A DNA stretch of 64,000 bases from an uncultured Coriobacteriaceae bacterium (GCA_900550385.1 URRZ01000001.1:27547-91546); one strand, 5' to 3'. Numbered from the stretch's first letter, positions 9,133-19,102 are shown. Notes: generated by a model from the sequence alone, not told the origin. Numbers and translations are program-made.

Positions 9133-12096
9133 ATGGACAGCCATGCCGCCGGCGACGGCGTCTACCGCATAGCCGGGATGCGCGGCCGCATATTCGGCTC
9201 GAGTCGCGTCCTGTCCGATGCCGTCCCGGGGCTGCCCGACGCCCCCGCCCCCTTCCCTTCGGCGTTGCACGGGGCGGAACCCGCCGGCCCGCTTCATCCC
9301 TCCAGCAAAAACGGGGCCGTCCGGGACCTGTCCGCGATGATATCCCTCCTCGAATCCGCCATCTCCGCAGCTGCGGGCAGCGAGGCGCCGCCGGCAGCCG
9401 ACGGCTCGGAGCTCCGCGATTCGCCGGAGCGGTCGTACGGGTGGGTGTGCCGGTCGTTGCCGGCCCCCGATCCCGTGGGGCGCTACGTCGTCGAGTTCAT
9501 CGGGGAGCGGAAGGTGCGCATACTGGCGTATGTCGACGGATTCGGCCGTGCGTTCTCTACCGATGAGCCGCTGGATGCGCCGCCCGCGCGCGAGCCCGAC
9601 TTGCAGTTCGCGCGGTTCGACGATCAGCCCGAACGCGGGGTTTTGAACGGCTGCGTCGAGGCGAAGGCCGCAGACGGGCGGTGGTTCGAGGCGGCGCTGT
9701 TCCGGCGCGAGGGCGGCCGCTACGCCCTTCGCGACACCTGGTTCGACTTCGGGGGCAACGGTGAGGGGCTGTCCTATCCGGATGCCATGGCGCGCTGCTA
9801 CCTGGCGTTCGTGCACCGGCCGTCGCTGGGGGCCCCGGAGGTCCCGGCGCGGGGGTTCGGCGGCATCGAGGAGCTGTTCGACCGCCTTCCGGCGCTGGCC
9901 GCCCTGCGCAAGGCGCGAAGCGATATCATGCGGGCGCATTGGGACCCCGCGCTGAAGCCCCCCGTGCTGGCGTTCGCGCTGGCGCGCTGGCTGGAGGATG
10001 CGGGGCTGGACTCGCTCGCGTTGGCGCCTGCGGATGCGCTGCGCCTGGTGCGGACGGCCCGTTACGCCGACATCTACTATCTCGGCACGAACGAGGCGGG
10101 CAAGGGGCTGCCGGTGGGCTGCGTGTGGGCGCTGCAGAATGCGCTGAACCGCTTCCTGCTGGTGAAGGAGGAGCTGGGCGAGAGGGCCTCGATCGCCGAT
10201 GAGGCGGAGGTCCTCGCCTGCGATCAGGGGATCGTCGAGACGTTCGCGCAGCGCCCCGTCGAGGAATGCCTCCACGCCGTCGACGACGACGGCTCCGCCG
10301 ATGGGGCGGATGCCGAGCGCGGCCCCGACCCGGCGGTTCGAGGCGAATGGGACCTGCGCTGCGCGCTCGCCCGCGAGGCCGAGCTGCTTCGCGCCCCGCT
10401 TCGCTTCGAGGTGGCGTTCCGCGCCGATGTCGAAGCGGGCATCGTGGGGATGCGCGCGCTCGTGCCCGGCGTGTCCATGATGCCATCGCGGTTTTGGGAC
10501 GAGTCCTCCTGCGATATCGGCGAGGCGACCGAGTCCGACCGCAACGATCAGGCGGTGCGCTATGCCGAGCATCTGGCGATCCTGTTCGCCGCGAAGGCGT
10601 TTGCGGCAAGCCCCCGCGTCGAGCGCTTCGAGTTCGCCGCCTACGCGATCGCGGACAGCGTGTCGGCGGGCGGGGCGGAGCAGATCCTGTCGGCGTTCGG
10701 GGAGGGCGGCTCCGATGGGCACGAAGACGGCGAGCCCCCGGTCCTCCCGGACCTGTTCGTCGCGTTCGGCAGGGAAGGGTTCTTCGAGGGCGCGGAAGCC
10801 GCCGCTGCCGGCGAGCCCTACGGGTTCGCATCGTCGTTCGGCGCCGCGTTTGCCAGCAACGCCTCCGACCCGGTTTCGTTCGCATCCTCGGACCCGTTCC
10901 GCTCGCTGGCATCGCTGCCGTCCGCCCGCCATCGCGCCGATTCGCCCGAATGCCGCGACGCCGAGCTTCCTCCGGCGGCCCAAGCGGTGCTGGGCGCGCG
11001 CTGGATGCACGATCTGCGCATCGACTCCGACGCCCTCCACCGCCGCCTGGCCGAGCGCTTGGCGAACCGCCTGTCGCGCACGAAGAGCGCGACGGACGCC
11101 ATCCACGTCGTCATGCGCCAGCGGGATCGCGCCGACGATCCCTTCGTCGACCGCGCCTGCGCCCGCCTGATGGCGGCTTTGGCGGAAGGGGCGGCGGATC
11201 CGAGCGACCAGAACACCGTGGTGGACAGCTTCATGGGCGACGACCCCTGCCGCGACGCCATCCGCCGCGCCCAGGCGCTGGTGGGGGCGGGCGATGCCGA
11301 TGGCGCCGCGCACATCCTCTCGGAGGCGGCATGGGAGGCGGAAGGCGGCGGCCGCTACGCCGACGACGCCGAGGTGGTCCATCGCGGCTTCGACGGCTAC
11401 GTTTCGCGCGTTCTGTACAACTTGGCGCGCTCCGGATCCCTCCCTCGCTTCGGCGGATTCGCGCAAGCGGATCGCGACAGGTTGGTCGAGCTGGTGCCCG
11501 GCACGCTGGTCAGCTGCCATCTGGAGGCGGTCAAGCTGCTGGAGCGCTCGTTCTCGGGCATGGATTCGGCGCTTGCCCACGCCCGGCGCGCGGTTGAGCT
11601 GGCGCCCGCCTCGCCGACCCCGCGCTGCCTCCTCGCGCGCGTCTACATGCTCATGGGGGACATGGCAAGCGCGACGGCTTCGCTGGAGAAGGCGCTTTCG
11701 TTGGCGACCCAGTCCTCCGACATCGCCGTGGCGTACTACCAGCTTGCTTACACCCGCTGGAAGGCGGGGGATGCCCGCGCGGGCGCCGCCTGCTACGCGA
11801 AGTCGATGATGACCGCGCCCATCATGGCGGCGCAGGCGGCGGTGGAGCTTCAGGACCTCCTCGGCGAGGAGGGGCTCGGCCTGCCCCGCGGCCCGGACGT
11901 CGACGGCGAGCTGGAGCGCCTGGGGGTGCCGCTCGCCCCCGACCCCGATGTGCTCGATGCGCTGCAGGTGGCCGCCGCCGGCGCGGTGGACGCGGACCTG
12001 TTCCCGGTCGCGCGCTCCCTTTTGGCGACGTGCCTGCATTACCGCCCCGACGATGCCTTGATGGGGGTCCTGCGATCGCTCGATGCCCTTGCGTGA
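9133..12096 (+). CDS. large TPR-containing protein of unknown function
   Basis: A 987-residue acidic soluble protein. ATG 9133 is used because AAGGAGG sits five bases upstream; the in-frame ATG at 9088 lacks a site. No signal peptide or membrane helix is seen. Residues about 795-900 look like tetratricopeptide repeats (ALAHARRAVELAPASPTPRC followed by LLARVYMLMGDMASATASLEKAL and YYQLAYTRWKAGDARAGAAC), suggesting a protein-interaction role. The N-terminal ~700 residues, with YGWVCRSLPAPDPVGRYVVE and RYADIYYLGTNEAGKGLPVG, match no family I recognise. It is probably co-transcribed with the PadR gene and lies upstream of hisS. Confidence 0.72.
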   Translation: MDSHAAGDGVYRIAGMRGRIFGSSRVLSDAVPGLPDAPAPFPSALHGAEPAGPLHPSSKNGAVRDLSAMISLLESAISAAAGSEAPPAADGSELRDSPERSYGWVCRSLPAPDPVGRYVVEFIGERKVRILAYVDGFGRAFSTDEPLDAPPAREPDLQFARFDDQPERGVLNGCVEAKAADGRWFEAALFRREGGRYALRDTWFDFGGNGEGLSYPDAMARCYLAFVHRPSLGAPEVPARGFGGIEELFDRLPALAALRKARSDIMRAHWDPALKPPVLAFALARWLEDAGLDSLALAPADALRLVRTARYADIYYLGTNEAGKGLPVGCVWALQNALNRFLLVKEELGERASIADEAEVLACDQGIVETFAQRPVEECLHAVDDDGSADGADAERGPDPAVRGEWDLRCALAREAELLRAPLRFEVAFRADVEAGIVGMRALVPGVSMMPSRFWDESSCDIGEATESDRNDQAVRYAEHLAILFAAKAFAASPRVERFEFAAYAIADSVSAGGAEQILSAFGEGGSDGHEDGEPPVLPDLFVAFGREGFFEGAEAAAAGEPYGFASSFGAAFASNASDPVSFASSDPFRSLASLPSARHRADSPECRDAELPPAAQAVLGARWMHDLRIDSDALHRRLAERLANRLSRTKSATDAIHVVMRQRDRADDPFVDRACARLMAALAEGAADPSDQNTVVDSFMGDDPCRDAIRRAQALVGAGDADGAAHILSEAAWEAEGGGRYADDAEVVHRGFDGYVSRVLYNLARSGSLPRFGGFAQADRDRLVELVPGTLVSCHLEAVKLLERSFSGMDSALAHARRAVELAPASPTPRCLLARVYMLMGDMASATASLEKALSLATQSSDIAVAYYQLAYTRWKAGDARAGAACYAKSMMTAPIMAAQAAVELQDLLGEEGLGLPRGPDVDGELERLGVPLAPDPDVLDALQVAAAGAVDADLFPVARSLLATCLHYRPDDALMGVLRSLDALA

Positions 12097-12192
12097 GCAT
12101 CTTGCGAGCGGGCGCCCTCCGGCTTCGATCGTGCGCTACAATGGCACGGTTCGAACGGCGCCGATCGGCGCAGGGCATTACGGAGGACACGC

Positions 12193-13572
12193 ATGGCGAT
12201 ACGAGCACCCAAGGGCACGCAGGACATCCTGCCCGACGAGCTGCGCTTCTGGACGCGGTTCAAGCAGACGGCGGCATCCATCTTCGGGAGGTACGGCTAC
12301 CAGCCCATCGAGACCCCCCTCATCGAGCAGACCGACCTGTTCGTGCGCGGCATCGGCGAGGCGACCGACGTGGTGTCCAAGGAGATGTTCACGGCGATTT
12401 CCGGCGACAACCTGAAGAAGCTTTTGGGCGGCGGGTCGCTCGAGGCGAAAAGCCGCCTGAGCCTGCGGCCCGAAGGCACCGCCGGCGTCGTGCGCGCCGT
12501 CGTGCAGCACGATCTGGTCCCGCAGGGCGCCGCCCCGGCGAAGCTCATGTACGCGGGCCCGATGTTCCGCGCGGAAAACGTCCAGAAGGGCCGCCAGCGC
12601 CAGTTCAATCAGGTCGGCGTGGAGTGCTTGGGCGCCGAGGACCCCACGGTGGATGCCGAGGGGATCATCATGACCATGCGCTTCTTCGATGCGGTGGGCA
12701 TCCCCTCTTCCTCGATCCGCCTGCTTCTGAACTCCATGGGCTGCGCCGAGTGCCGTCCCGCCTATCGCGACGTGGTGAAGGCGTACATGGACGAGCATGC
12801 CGACGAGCTGTGCGACGATTGCAAGCGACGCGCCGAGACGAACCCGCTGCGCGCGTTCGATTGCAAGAAGGAGGCGTGCTCGGCCGTCATGGACGGCGCG
12901 CCGAAGATCGCCGATTACCTGTGCGACGATTGCCGCGAGCATTACGAGACCGTGAAGCGCCTGGTGGAGGCTGCGGGCATTTCCTTCATCGAGGACCCGC
13001 GCTTGGTGCGCGGCCTCGACTACTACACGCGCACCGTGTTCGAGGTCCAGGTGACCGACGGCATGGGCAGCCAGAACGCCATCGGCGGCGGCGGACGCTA
13101 CGACAAGCTGGCCGAGGAGGTGGGCGGGCGCCCGACTCCCGGGTTCGGCTTCGCCTTGGGCTACGAGCGCTGCCTTCTGGCGCTGCAGGCGGCGGGGATG
13201 GAGCTCCCCGGGCGCCCGCCTTGCGACATATTCGTGGCGTGCGTCGACGATTCCGTTCGCGAGATGGCGTTCCGCATTGCCCAGGCGGCGCGCGACGCCG
13301 GCCTGACCGCCGAGGTGGACCATCAGCGCCGGAGCCTGAAGAGCCAGTTCAAGCTCGCCGACAAGCTGGACGCCGTGCTGGTGTTCGTGCTGGGGCCCGA
13401 AGAGCTTGCCGCCGGTTCGGTGAAGGTCCGCAACATGCAGACGCATCGCGAGAGGACCATCGAGCTTTCCGTCCTGCGCTCCATCATCAGGGCGTTTCTG
13501 GACACGCCCGCAGACGCGGGGAACGCAGCCGCCTCGGCAGCCGCCCTGGGGGAGCTGCTCGATCGCGAGTAG
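12193..13572 (+). CDS. hisS: histidyl-tRNA synthetase
   Basis: A 459-residue class II aminoacyl-tRNA synthetase charging tRNA-His. Family features are the N-terminal APKGTQDILPDE, motif 2 around RPEGTAGVVRAVVQH, the histidine-site peptide VRGLDYYTRTVFEV and motif 3 in GFGFALGYERC. A Cys-rich segment (CAECRP, CDDCKRR, CDDCREH) is inserted mid-protein, as in many actinobacterial and Gram-positive HisRS sequences and possibly binding zinc. GGAGG lies six bases before the ATG. aspS follows after 180 bases, an order common in actinobacteria and Firmicutes. A TACAAT hexamer at about 12136 may be its -10 box. Confidence 0.96.
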   Translation: MAIRAPKGTQDILPDELRFWTRFKQTAASIFGRYGYQPIETPLIEQTDLFVRGIGEATDVVSKEMFTAISGDNLKKLLGGGSLEAKSRLSLRPEGTAGVVRAVVQHDLVPQGAAPAKLMYAGPMFRAENVQKGRQRQFNQVGVECLGAEDPTVDAEGIIMTMRFFDAVGIPSSSIRLLLNSMGCAECRPAYRDVVKAYMDEHADELCDDCKRRAETNPLRAFDCKKEACSAVMDGAPKIADYLCDDCREHYETVKRLVEAAGISFIEDPRLVRGLDYYTRTVFEVQVTDGMGSQNAIGGGGRYDKLAEEVGGRPTPGFGFALGYERCLLALQAAGMELPGRPPCDIFVACVDDSVREMAFRIAQAARDAGLTAEVDHQRRSLKSQFKLADKLDAVLVFVLGPEELAAGSVKVRNMQTHRERTIELSVLRSIIRAFLDTPADAGNAAASAAALGELLDRE

Positions 13573-13752
13573 CTCCCCGCCCCGTGCGGCGGCGCGGGGC
13601 GCGGAAACGGGCTCCGGGCGGCTCCGGCCGACGCTGGCGGCGCGATTCGCGCTGCTTGTGGGTCTTGCCTGGATATTACGCCGGTCGCCTGCGCGCCTGT
13701 AGTAAACTGATCCGGTTTGAACAACCGTTGGATTTGCAAGGACTTAACCATC

Positions 13753-15531
13753 ATGACCGACTTCATGAACGAATACTGCATGCACACCGCCACGTGCGGC
13801 GAGCTGCGCCGCGAGGACATCGACCGCGAGGTGGTGCTGGCCGGTTGGGCGTGGCACACGCGCGACCACGGCGGCCTGATCTTCATCGACCTGCGCGACC
13901 GTGACGGCTACACCCAGGTGGTCGTCGACCCCGATTGCGTCACGCCCGAGGAGTTCGCCGAGGCGGAGCATCTGGGCCGCGAGTACGTGATCAAGGCGGC
14001 CGGCCGCGTGCGCTACCGCGGCGACGAGGGCGTGAACCCCAACATGGCCACCGGCGAGATCGAGGTGCTGTGCACGTCGCTTGAGGTGCTGAACACGTCG
14101 GTCACCCCGCCGTTCTCCATCGAGGACGGCATCGGCACGGACGAGACCATGCGCATGAAGTGGCGCTACCTGGACATCCGCCGCCCCGAGATGATGGCCA
14201 ACCTGATGCTGCGCCACAAGGTCGCCCAGGCGATGCGCGGCGCGCTGAACGAGCGCGGCTTCATGGAGGTGGAGACGCCCATCCTGGCCAACTCCACGCC
14301 CGAGGGCGCGCGCGACTACATCGTTCCCAGCCGCACCAACCCCGGCAAGTTCTTCGCGCTTCCGCAGAGCCCCCAGCAGTTCAAACAGATGCTGATGTGC
14401 GCTGGCGTCGAGCGCTACTACCAGATCGCCCGTTGCTTCCGCGACGAGGACCTGCGCGCCGACCGCCAGCCCGAGTTCACGCAGGTGGACATCGAGATGT
14501 CGTTCGTCGAGGGCGAGGACGTCATGGACATGATGGAAGGCGTCATGTCCGAGGTGCTGGCTGCCGTGGGCGTGGAGCATCAGTTCCCGCTTCTGCGCAT
14601 GCCCTACGCCGAGGCCATGGAGCGCTTCGGCTGCGACCGCCCCGACATCCGCTTCGGCATGGAGCTGGTCAACCTGACCGAGATCGTGCGCGGGTGCGGC
14701 TTCGGCGTGTTCGCGAAGGCCGTCGAGGCGGGCGGCGTGGTCAAGGCCATCAACGTCAAGGGCGCCGGCGACTGGAGCCGCGGCGAGATCGACAAGCTGG
14801 GCGACATCGCCTCCGCCAACGGCGCCAAGGGCATGGCCTGGATCGCCTACACCACCGACGGCAAGGAGAAGAGCCCCATCATCAAGTTCTTCGACGAGGA
14901 GACCTACGCCAAGATGAAGGAGGCCCTGGGCGTCGAGCCGGGCGACCTGGTGCTGTTCGCCGCCGACAAGGCGAAGGTGGCCAACACCGTGCTGGCCGCG
15001 TTGCGCCTGCACATGGCCGACGCGATGGACATCCCGCGCGAGGGCCATGCGCTGCTGTGGGTCGTCGACTTCCCGATGTTCCACTACGACGAAGACGAGA
15101 AGAAGCTCTCCGCCGAGCACCATCCGTTCACGATGCCGGCCAAGGAGGATCTGGACAAGCTGGAAAGCGACCCGCTGACCGTGGGCAGCTACAGCTACGA
15201 CCTGGTCATGGACGGCTTCGAGGTGGGCGGCGGCACGATCCGCATCCACAACGCCGACCTGCAGCGCCGCGTGCTGCGCTGCTGCGGCCTGGACGACGAG
15301 CAGATCGAGGAGAAGTTCGGCCATCTGATCCATGCTCTCGAGCTGGGCGCGCCCCCGCACGGCGGCATCGCGCTGGGTCTCGACCGCCTGGTGATGCTGC
15401 TGGCCGGCGCGGATTCCATCCGCGACGTCATCGCGTTCCCCAAGACCAGCTCCGCCAGCGACCCGATGACGGGCGCCCCGTCCGAAGTCACCGGCCGCCA
15501 ACTCAAGGATGTGTCCCTGCGCCTGTTGTAG
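13753..15531 (+). CDS. aspS: aspartyl-tRNA synthetase (bacterial type)
   Basis: A 592-residue class II enzyme. The order is an N-terminal OB-fold anticodon domain ([20 protein letters not shown]), motif 1, the flipping-loop region [13 protein letters not shown], motif 2 [16 protein letters not shown], a bacterial GAD insertion (about 290-420), and motif 3 [11 protein letters not shown] near the end. Length fits the bacterial long form. ATG 13753 was preferred to the upstream in-frame start at 13717 because AAGGA lies about ten bases before it. The gene ends 34 bases before a strong terminator. Whether the enzyme is discriminating or also charges tRNA-Asn cannot be told here. Confidence 0.95.
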   Translation: MTDFMNEYCMHTATCGELRREDIDREVVLAGWAWHTRDHGGLIFIDLRDRDGYTQVVVDPDCVTPEEFAEAEHLGREYVIKAAGRVRYRGDEGVNPNMATGEIEVLCTSLEVLNTSVTPPFSIEDGIGTDETMRMKWRYLDIRRPEMMANLMLRHKVAQAMRGALNERGFMEVETPILANSTPEGARDYIVPSRTNPGKFFALPQSPQQFKQMLMCAGVERYYQIARCFRDEDLRADRQPEFTQVDIEMSFVEGEDVMDMMEGVMSEVLAAVGVEHQFPLLRMPYAEAMERFGCDRPDIRFGMELVNLTEIVRGCGFGVFAKAVEAGGVVKAINVKGAGDWSRGEIDKLGDIASANGAKGMAWIAYTTDGKEKSPIIKFFDEETYAKMKEALGVEPGDLVLFAADKAKVANTVLAALRLHMADAMDIPREGHALLWVVDFPMFHYDEDEKKLSAEHHPFTMPAKEDLDKLESDPLTVGSYSYDLVMDGFEVGGGTIRIHNADLQRRVLRCCGLDDEQIEEKFGHLIHALELGAPPHGGIALGLDRLVMLLAGADSIRDVIAFPKTSSASDPMTGAPSEVTGRQLKDVSLRLL

Positions 15532-15565
15532 GCCGGCGAACGCGACATCCCGCATCCGAAGTGGC

Positions 15566-15604
15566 GCCCTGCGAGCCAAGATGGCTTGCAGGGCGTTTTT
15601 CGTT
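15566..15604 (+). terminator. rho-independent terminator of aspS
   Basis: GCCCTGCGAGCC (15566-15577) pairs with GGCTTGCAGGGC (15583-15594), broken only by one G-T wobble, and is followed by GTTTTTCGTTT. It ends the hisS-aspS block. Confidence 0.9.
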
Positions 15605-15668
15605 TCCCTCAGTCCAAGTCCCAGCCCAAGTCTAGGCATAAGCTTCAATTCTTCTGCTGCGCGGGCGG

Positions 15669-15875
15669 AATCGTGCACGTCGAAAGCGATTTGCCAGCTC
15701 GATGCGAATTATCTCCGTCATGCACGGTCATCCGTCGTCCATGCCGCCTCTCGATTGGGATGGGCCTGCATAGGGCCTGCTCATAGGTTCGAAGCTTGTA
15801 CCAAGAGAAAAGATGACCGTGCATGCTGCGAGAAACTTTCAAGCACGTGGCTACTTTTAATCAGCATGCACGGTC
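15669..15875. repeat. 207-bp paired-hairpin unit, copy 1
   Basis: Two 61-bp imperfect inverted repeats start 146 bp apart. The first has arms AATCGTGCACGTCG (15669-15682) and CGTCATGCACGGTC (15716-15729). The second has arms GACCGTGCATGCT (15815-15827) and AGCATGCACGGTC (15863-15875), a perfect 13-bp match. The geometry is the same as in the units at 17330 and 34912. This copy lies just upstream of the endonuclease-like pseudogene. No open frame or promoter is evident inside it. The function is unknown; see findings. Confidence 0.75.
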
Positions 15876-16157
15876 GCTTGCCATCTGGATGATAGGGATC
15901 CTGATTCGACGCGCTGATACCGGGAAAGCTGCGATTCGATGTTTCGACGAAAGCTGAAACCACCCTTTTCGCTGCCGACTGGATGAAAGCGCCCTTGGGC
16001 GGAGGGTGCTCGGAGCGATGGGCAGTTGAGGCGGACAGCGCGGGTCGAACATGTTGGCTCAGTGTTGGAAAGAGGTTGGATTTCAAGGTGGTCCGGATGG
16101 AAAAACCGATGATGCGCCAACGTCCCGCGCGTGAGATGGGGGAGGTAAGGTTCCCCT
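15876..16157. other. 282-bp stretch with no gene seen
   Basis: Between the paired-hairpin unit and the pseudogene start there is no credible open frame, RNA or terminator. Short frames exist on both strands but lack ribosome sites and family-like composition. GGGGGAGGTAAGG at about 16138-16150 probably serves the following start codon at 16158. Confidence 0.5.
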
Positions 16158-17341
16158 ATGGAAGCGCCATTGTCCCACATATCCGCCGCGCGTTACTGGC
16201 TTGCCTACGGTTTGCAGGGCATTCCTCGCGTGGTCGCGCGGGTTCCCCTGCCGCTATCTGCCGCTTCGCGCTCGCCGATGCTGGATGGCGCCGGCGGTCG
16301 AGGCAAGGCTTTCCCTGCGTGCTCTCTCGAAGGATTCGAAGCTCCTTCGGAAAGCGCAATCGAGTTTTACGAGTCGCTCGGGTTCTTGGGAGGAAGGCTG
16401 CATTTTGCAGTGAACGATCCGGATGAACGGCGGACGCGTCGCGGGATCATCGTGCACTCGTTTCGGAAGGGCTTTCCTGACGGTTCCGTCCTCCGTTTGT
16501 CGAATGGCGCGACGATCTGCTCTCCGGAGCTGACGTTCGTGCAAATGGGATCCGCCCTGCCGCCCGTTCGCCTTGCGTGCTTCGGGATGTGCTTGTGCGG
16601 CATATTCGCCGTCGACCCATCGACGGAAAGCGCCTCCGATCGAGGCGCGCTCGAGGGCGTCTCCCATCGCTTGCCTCGGCGGGACGCTCTTGCGGAGAAA
16701 GCGCGGATCGCCTCTTTCGTCGAATCCCATAGGTGCTTGGTGGGTAGCGGAAATGCGAGAAAAGCGTTGCGCCTTATGGTGGAGAGAAGCCGCTCCCCCA
16801 TGGAGAGCGCTACCGCGTTGATGCTCGCTGCTCCAGCGAGCATGGGCGGCTATGCACTTCCATGCCATCGTTGAACTGCCGGATCGACCTCCCTGCATGG
16901 CTTCACGGAGGCGTTGGGTCCTGCGGAAGGAACAGTTTCGGCTCGAAGCCTTATGCGGAATGCGATTTCCTATTCTCCCATGGGGGCAGGACGCTGCTTG
17001 CCGACTACCATGGCGGGTGGGCCCATAGCGGCGAGGGGAACGTCCATCACGATTCGCTCAGGGCGAATGCTTTCGAAAGCCTCGGCTACCCCTATTTCGT
17101 CATCACCAAGCAGCAGGTGTTCGATCTTGTTTTGCTCGACAAACTGGTGGATCAGATCAGAGCGGCTTTGAAGATTCGTTTCAGGACGACGGTAAAGGAT
17201 TACGATCGCAAGAAAAAGGCCTTGCACGATCAGCTTATCGACGTGATGGGGCGCGATCTTTACGATGTGCTTGGAAGCCCCGATGGAAGAACGCAGCGAA
17301 GCGATTTGAGCGAGCCGTCCGACGCTTTGCATCGTGCATAG
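16158..17341 (+). pseudogene. frameshifted AbiEi-like protein with restriction-endonuclease-like C-terminus
   Basis: Two overlapping frames together make one protein of about 394 residues. Frame one (16158-16874) has an AbiEi-antitoxin-like layout: LSHISAARYWLAYGL, a mid-section GIIVHSFRKGFPDGSVLRLS and SPELTFVQMGSALPPVRLA, then SPMESATALMLAAPASMGGY. Frame two (16862-17341) continues with PSLNCRID and then a VSR/DUF559-like nuclease fold: YAECDFLF, LLADYHGGWAHSG, DSLRANAFESLGYPYFVITKQQV. One missing base around 16859-16862 (CTTCCATGCC) would restore a continuous frame. Similar two-domain proteins occur in actinobacteria; the role is unknown. The gene is bracketed by 207-bp hairpin units, and its stop codon lies inside the downstream unit. 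A sequencing error instead of a true mutation is possible. Confidence 0.7.
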
Positions 17342-17536
17342 CGTCGGTTTCTCGCGATGAGGTTCGGAAAAAGAGTCGCCATGCACGGTCAACCTGTTGA
17401 TTTCAGGGCCGGGCGCCTGCTTACGTCTGGAAAGCACCTGATGGGAAAAGGTTTCGTGCATGCCATCAATAATAGGACCGTGCATTTCGGGGATTATCCG
17501 CATCGTTGCGGCGAATCCGTTTCGAAATGCACGATC
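17330..17536. repeat. 207-bp paired-hairpin unit, copy 2
   Basis: The first 61-bp hairpin has arms CATCGTGCATAGCG (17330-17343) and CGCCATGCACGGTC (17377-17390). The second has arms GACCGTGCATTTCG (17476-17489) and TCGAAATGCACGATC (17522-17536). Starts are again 146 bp apart. A third, unpaired TCGTGCATGCC lies at 17454, 24 bases before the equivalent position in the second hairpin. The left arm contains the TAG of the preceding pseudogene. The unit ends 33 bases before the convergent radical SAM gene. Confidence 0.75.
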
Positions 17537-17568
17537 CGGGGGTGCGTCTGGCGCCGGCATGCGCTCGG

Positions 17569-18984
17569 TCAGCGCCGGCCTTGGGCGCGGAGCTTCTCCA
17601 TGTCGGAGTCGGCCATGCCCTGGGTGGGGTCTTGGCGCTTGGCGTGCATGGGGTCGTCGGGGTCGCTCCACAGGCGTTCAGCGACTGGGGCCCATGCCTC
17701 GATGGAGTCGCGGTACTTCGCGCACAGGTCGCGGGCGCTCTCCTTGGCCTGCAGGTCGGTGGAGTGCGCGCCGGTGCGTTCGACCATCTCGGCCAGCACG
17801 TTCTGGTTCTCCAGGATGGGGCAGGGGCGCAGTAGGTTGTCGTTGAACGGCTGCCCGTCGTGGTAGGCCATGAAGAGGGGCGATTTCAGCGCGTCGAGCA
17901 GCGAGCTTTCGCGGATGTTGGCGTTGGCGTAGTGGGCGAACACGCACGGTTCCACGTCGCCCGCCGCATTGATGTGCAGATAGCGCCGCCCGCCCGCGAT
18001 GCAGCCGCCCACGAACTCGCCGTCGTTCTGGAAATCGAGCGTGAACAGCGGTTTTTCCTGGCGCATCCGGCGCACGAAACGGTACAGGTGCTCGCGCTGC
18101 CCGGGCGTCACCATCAGGTCGGTGGGCGCGTCGACGCCTACGGGGAAGTACGTGAAGATCCACGCGAACAGCACGCCTTGGCCGATCATCCAGTCGAAGA
18201 ACTCCTCGGACGCGATCGAGTCCGCATTCGCGCTCGTGTAGCAGCATGACACGCCGAACGGCAGCCCGTGCTCGCGCAGCAGCTCGAACGCGCGGGTCAC
18301 CTTGCCGAACGTCCCCTCGCCGCGGCGGCCGTCGGTGGCGGCTTCGAACCCCTCCACGCTGATGGCGGGGACGAAATTCTTGACGCGGATCATCTCCTGG
18401 CAGAACTCCTCGTCGATGAGGGTGCCGTTGGTGAACGAGAGGAACGCGCAGTCGGGATGCGCCTCGCACAGGCGGATGAGGTCCCGCTTGCGCACAAGCG
18501 GCTCGCCGCCGGTGTAGATGTAGACATGCGTGCCCAGCTCCTTGCCTTGGCGGATGATCGAGTCGAGCTCGTCGTAGCTGAGGTTGAGGTTGCGCCCGTA
18601 CTCGGCCGCCCAGCAGCCGGTGCAGTGCAGGTTGCAGGCGCTCGTGGGATCCATCAGCACCGCCCAAGGGATGTTGCAGCCGTGCTTCACGCGGTTCTTC
18701 TCCTGCTCGGGCCACGCCATCAGGTTGGCGTCGACGATGAACGTGCGCAGCAGCGCATCGCGCACCTCGGGATTGAGGTCGAGCGCCTTCATGATGAGCC
18801 GGTACCAGTTGTTCTGGCTGTCGATGGCGGTGCGGAACGCCTTGCGCTGGCTAGGGAACAGGTCGTCGGGCGCCGCCTCGTCCAGCAGGTCCATGATCTT
18901 GCGGACGTGGTTCTCCGGGTCGTCCAAAAGGTAGTCCACGGCCTTGTTGTACGCAGCTCGCTTCACATGATCGGTCGCCTTCAT
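17569..18984 (-). CDS. radical SAM protein with SPASM-like C-terminus
   Basis: A 471-residue enzyme. The radical-SAM cluster motif C-x3-C-x2-C is CNLHCTGC at about residue 120, after VLMDPTSA; the GGEP motif (YIYTGGEPLVRK) and a later SVEGFEAATDGRRG follow the usual order. Downstream cysteines (GVSCCYTS, GGCIAGG, DVEPCVFAH, RPCPILEN) suggest additional Fe-S ligands of a SPASM or twitch type. The N-terminal ~100 residues are a helical extension. Start 18984 has AAGGA about six bases upstream; the longer frame to 19101 runs through the shared promoter. The substrate is unknown. It is divergent from, and likely controlled by, the TetR gene. Confidence 0.85.
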   Translation of the reverse strand: MKATDHVKRAAYNKAVDYLLDDPENHVRKIMDLLDEAAPDDLFPSQRKAFRTAIDSQNNWYRLIMKALDLNPEVRDALLRTFIVDANLMAWPEQEKNRVKHGCNIPWAVLMDPTSACNLHCTGCWAAEYGRNLNLSYDELDSIIRQGKELGTHVYIYTGGEPLVRKRDLIRLCEAHPDCAFLSFTNGTLIDEEFCQEMIRVKNFVPAISVEGFEAATDGRRGEGTFGKVTRAFELLREHGLPFGVSCCYTSANADSIASEEFFDWMIGQGVLFAWIFTYFPVGVDAPTDLMVTPGQREHLYRFVRRMRQEKPLFTLDFQNDGEFVGGCIAGGRRYLHINAAGDVEPCVFAHYANANIRESSLLDALKSPLFMAYHDGQPFNDNLLRPCPILENQNVLAEMVERTGAHSTDLQAKESARDLCAKYRDSIEAWAPVAERLWSDPDDPMHAKRQDPTQGMADSDMEKLRAQGRR

Positions 18985-19102
18985 CTTCGATCCTTCCTCC
19001 CCGCTTCGGGGCCGCTTCCCACCGCTAGGAGGGCGCGGCGGGAAGCTCCATCGCCGGAAACCGTGCGGTTCCGGACGGTGGTTGCTCGTGTTATGCATCA
19101 AG

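Noticed and set aside
9034..12039. 1001-residue open frame on the minus strand
   Set aside because: Antisense to the TPR gene; no ribosome site, and composition is that of a shadow.
12097..12192. T-box leader upstream of hisS
   Set aside because: Only 96 bases, with no T-box core sequence or specifier hairpin.
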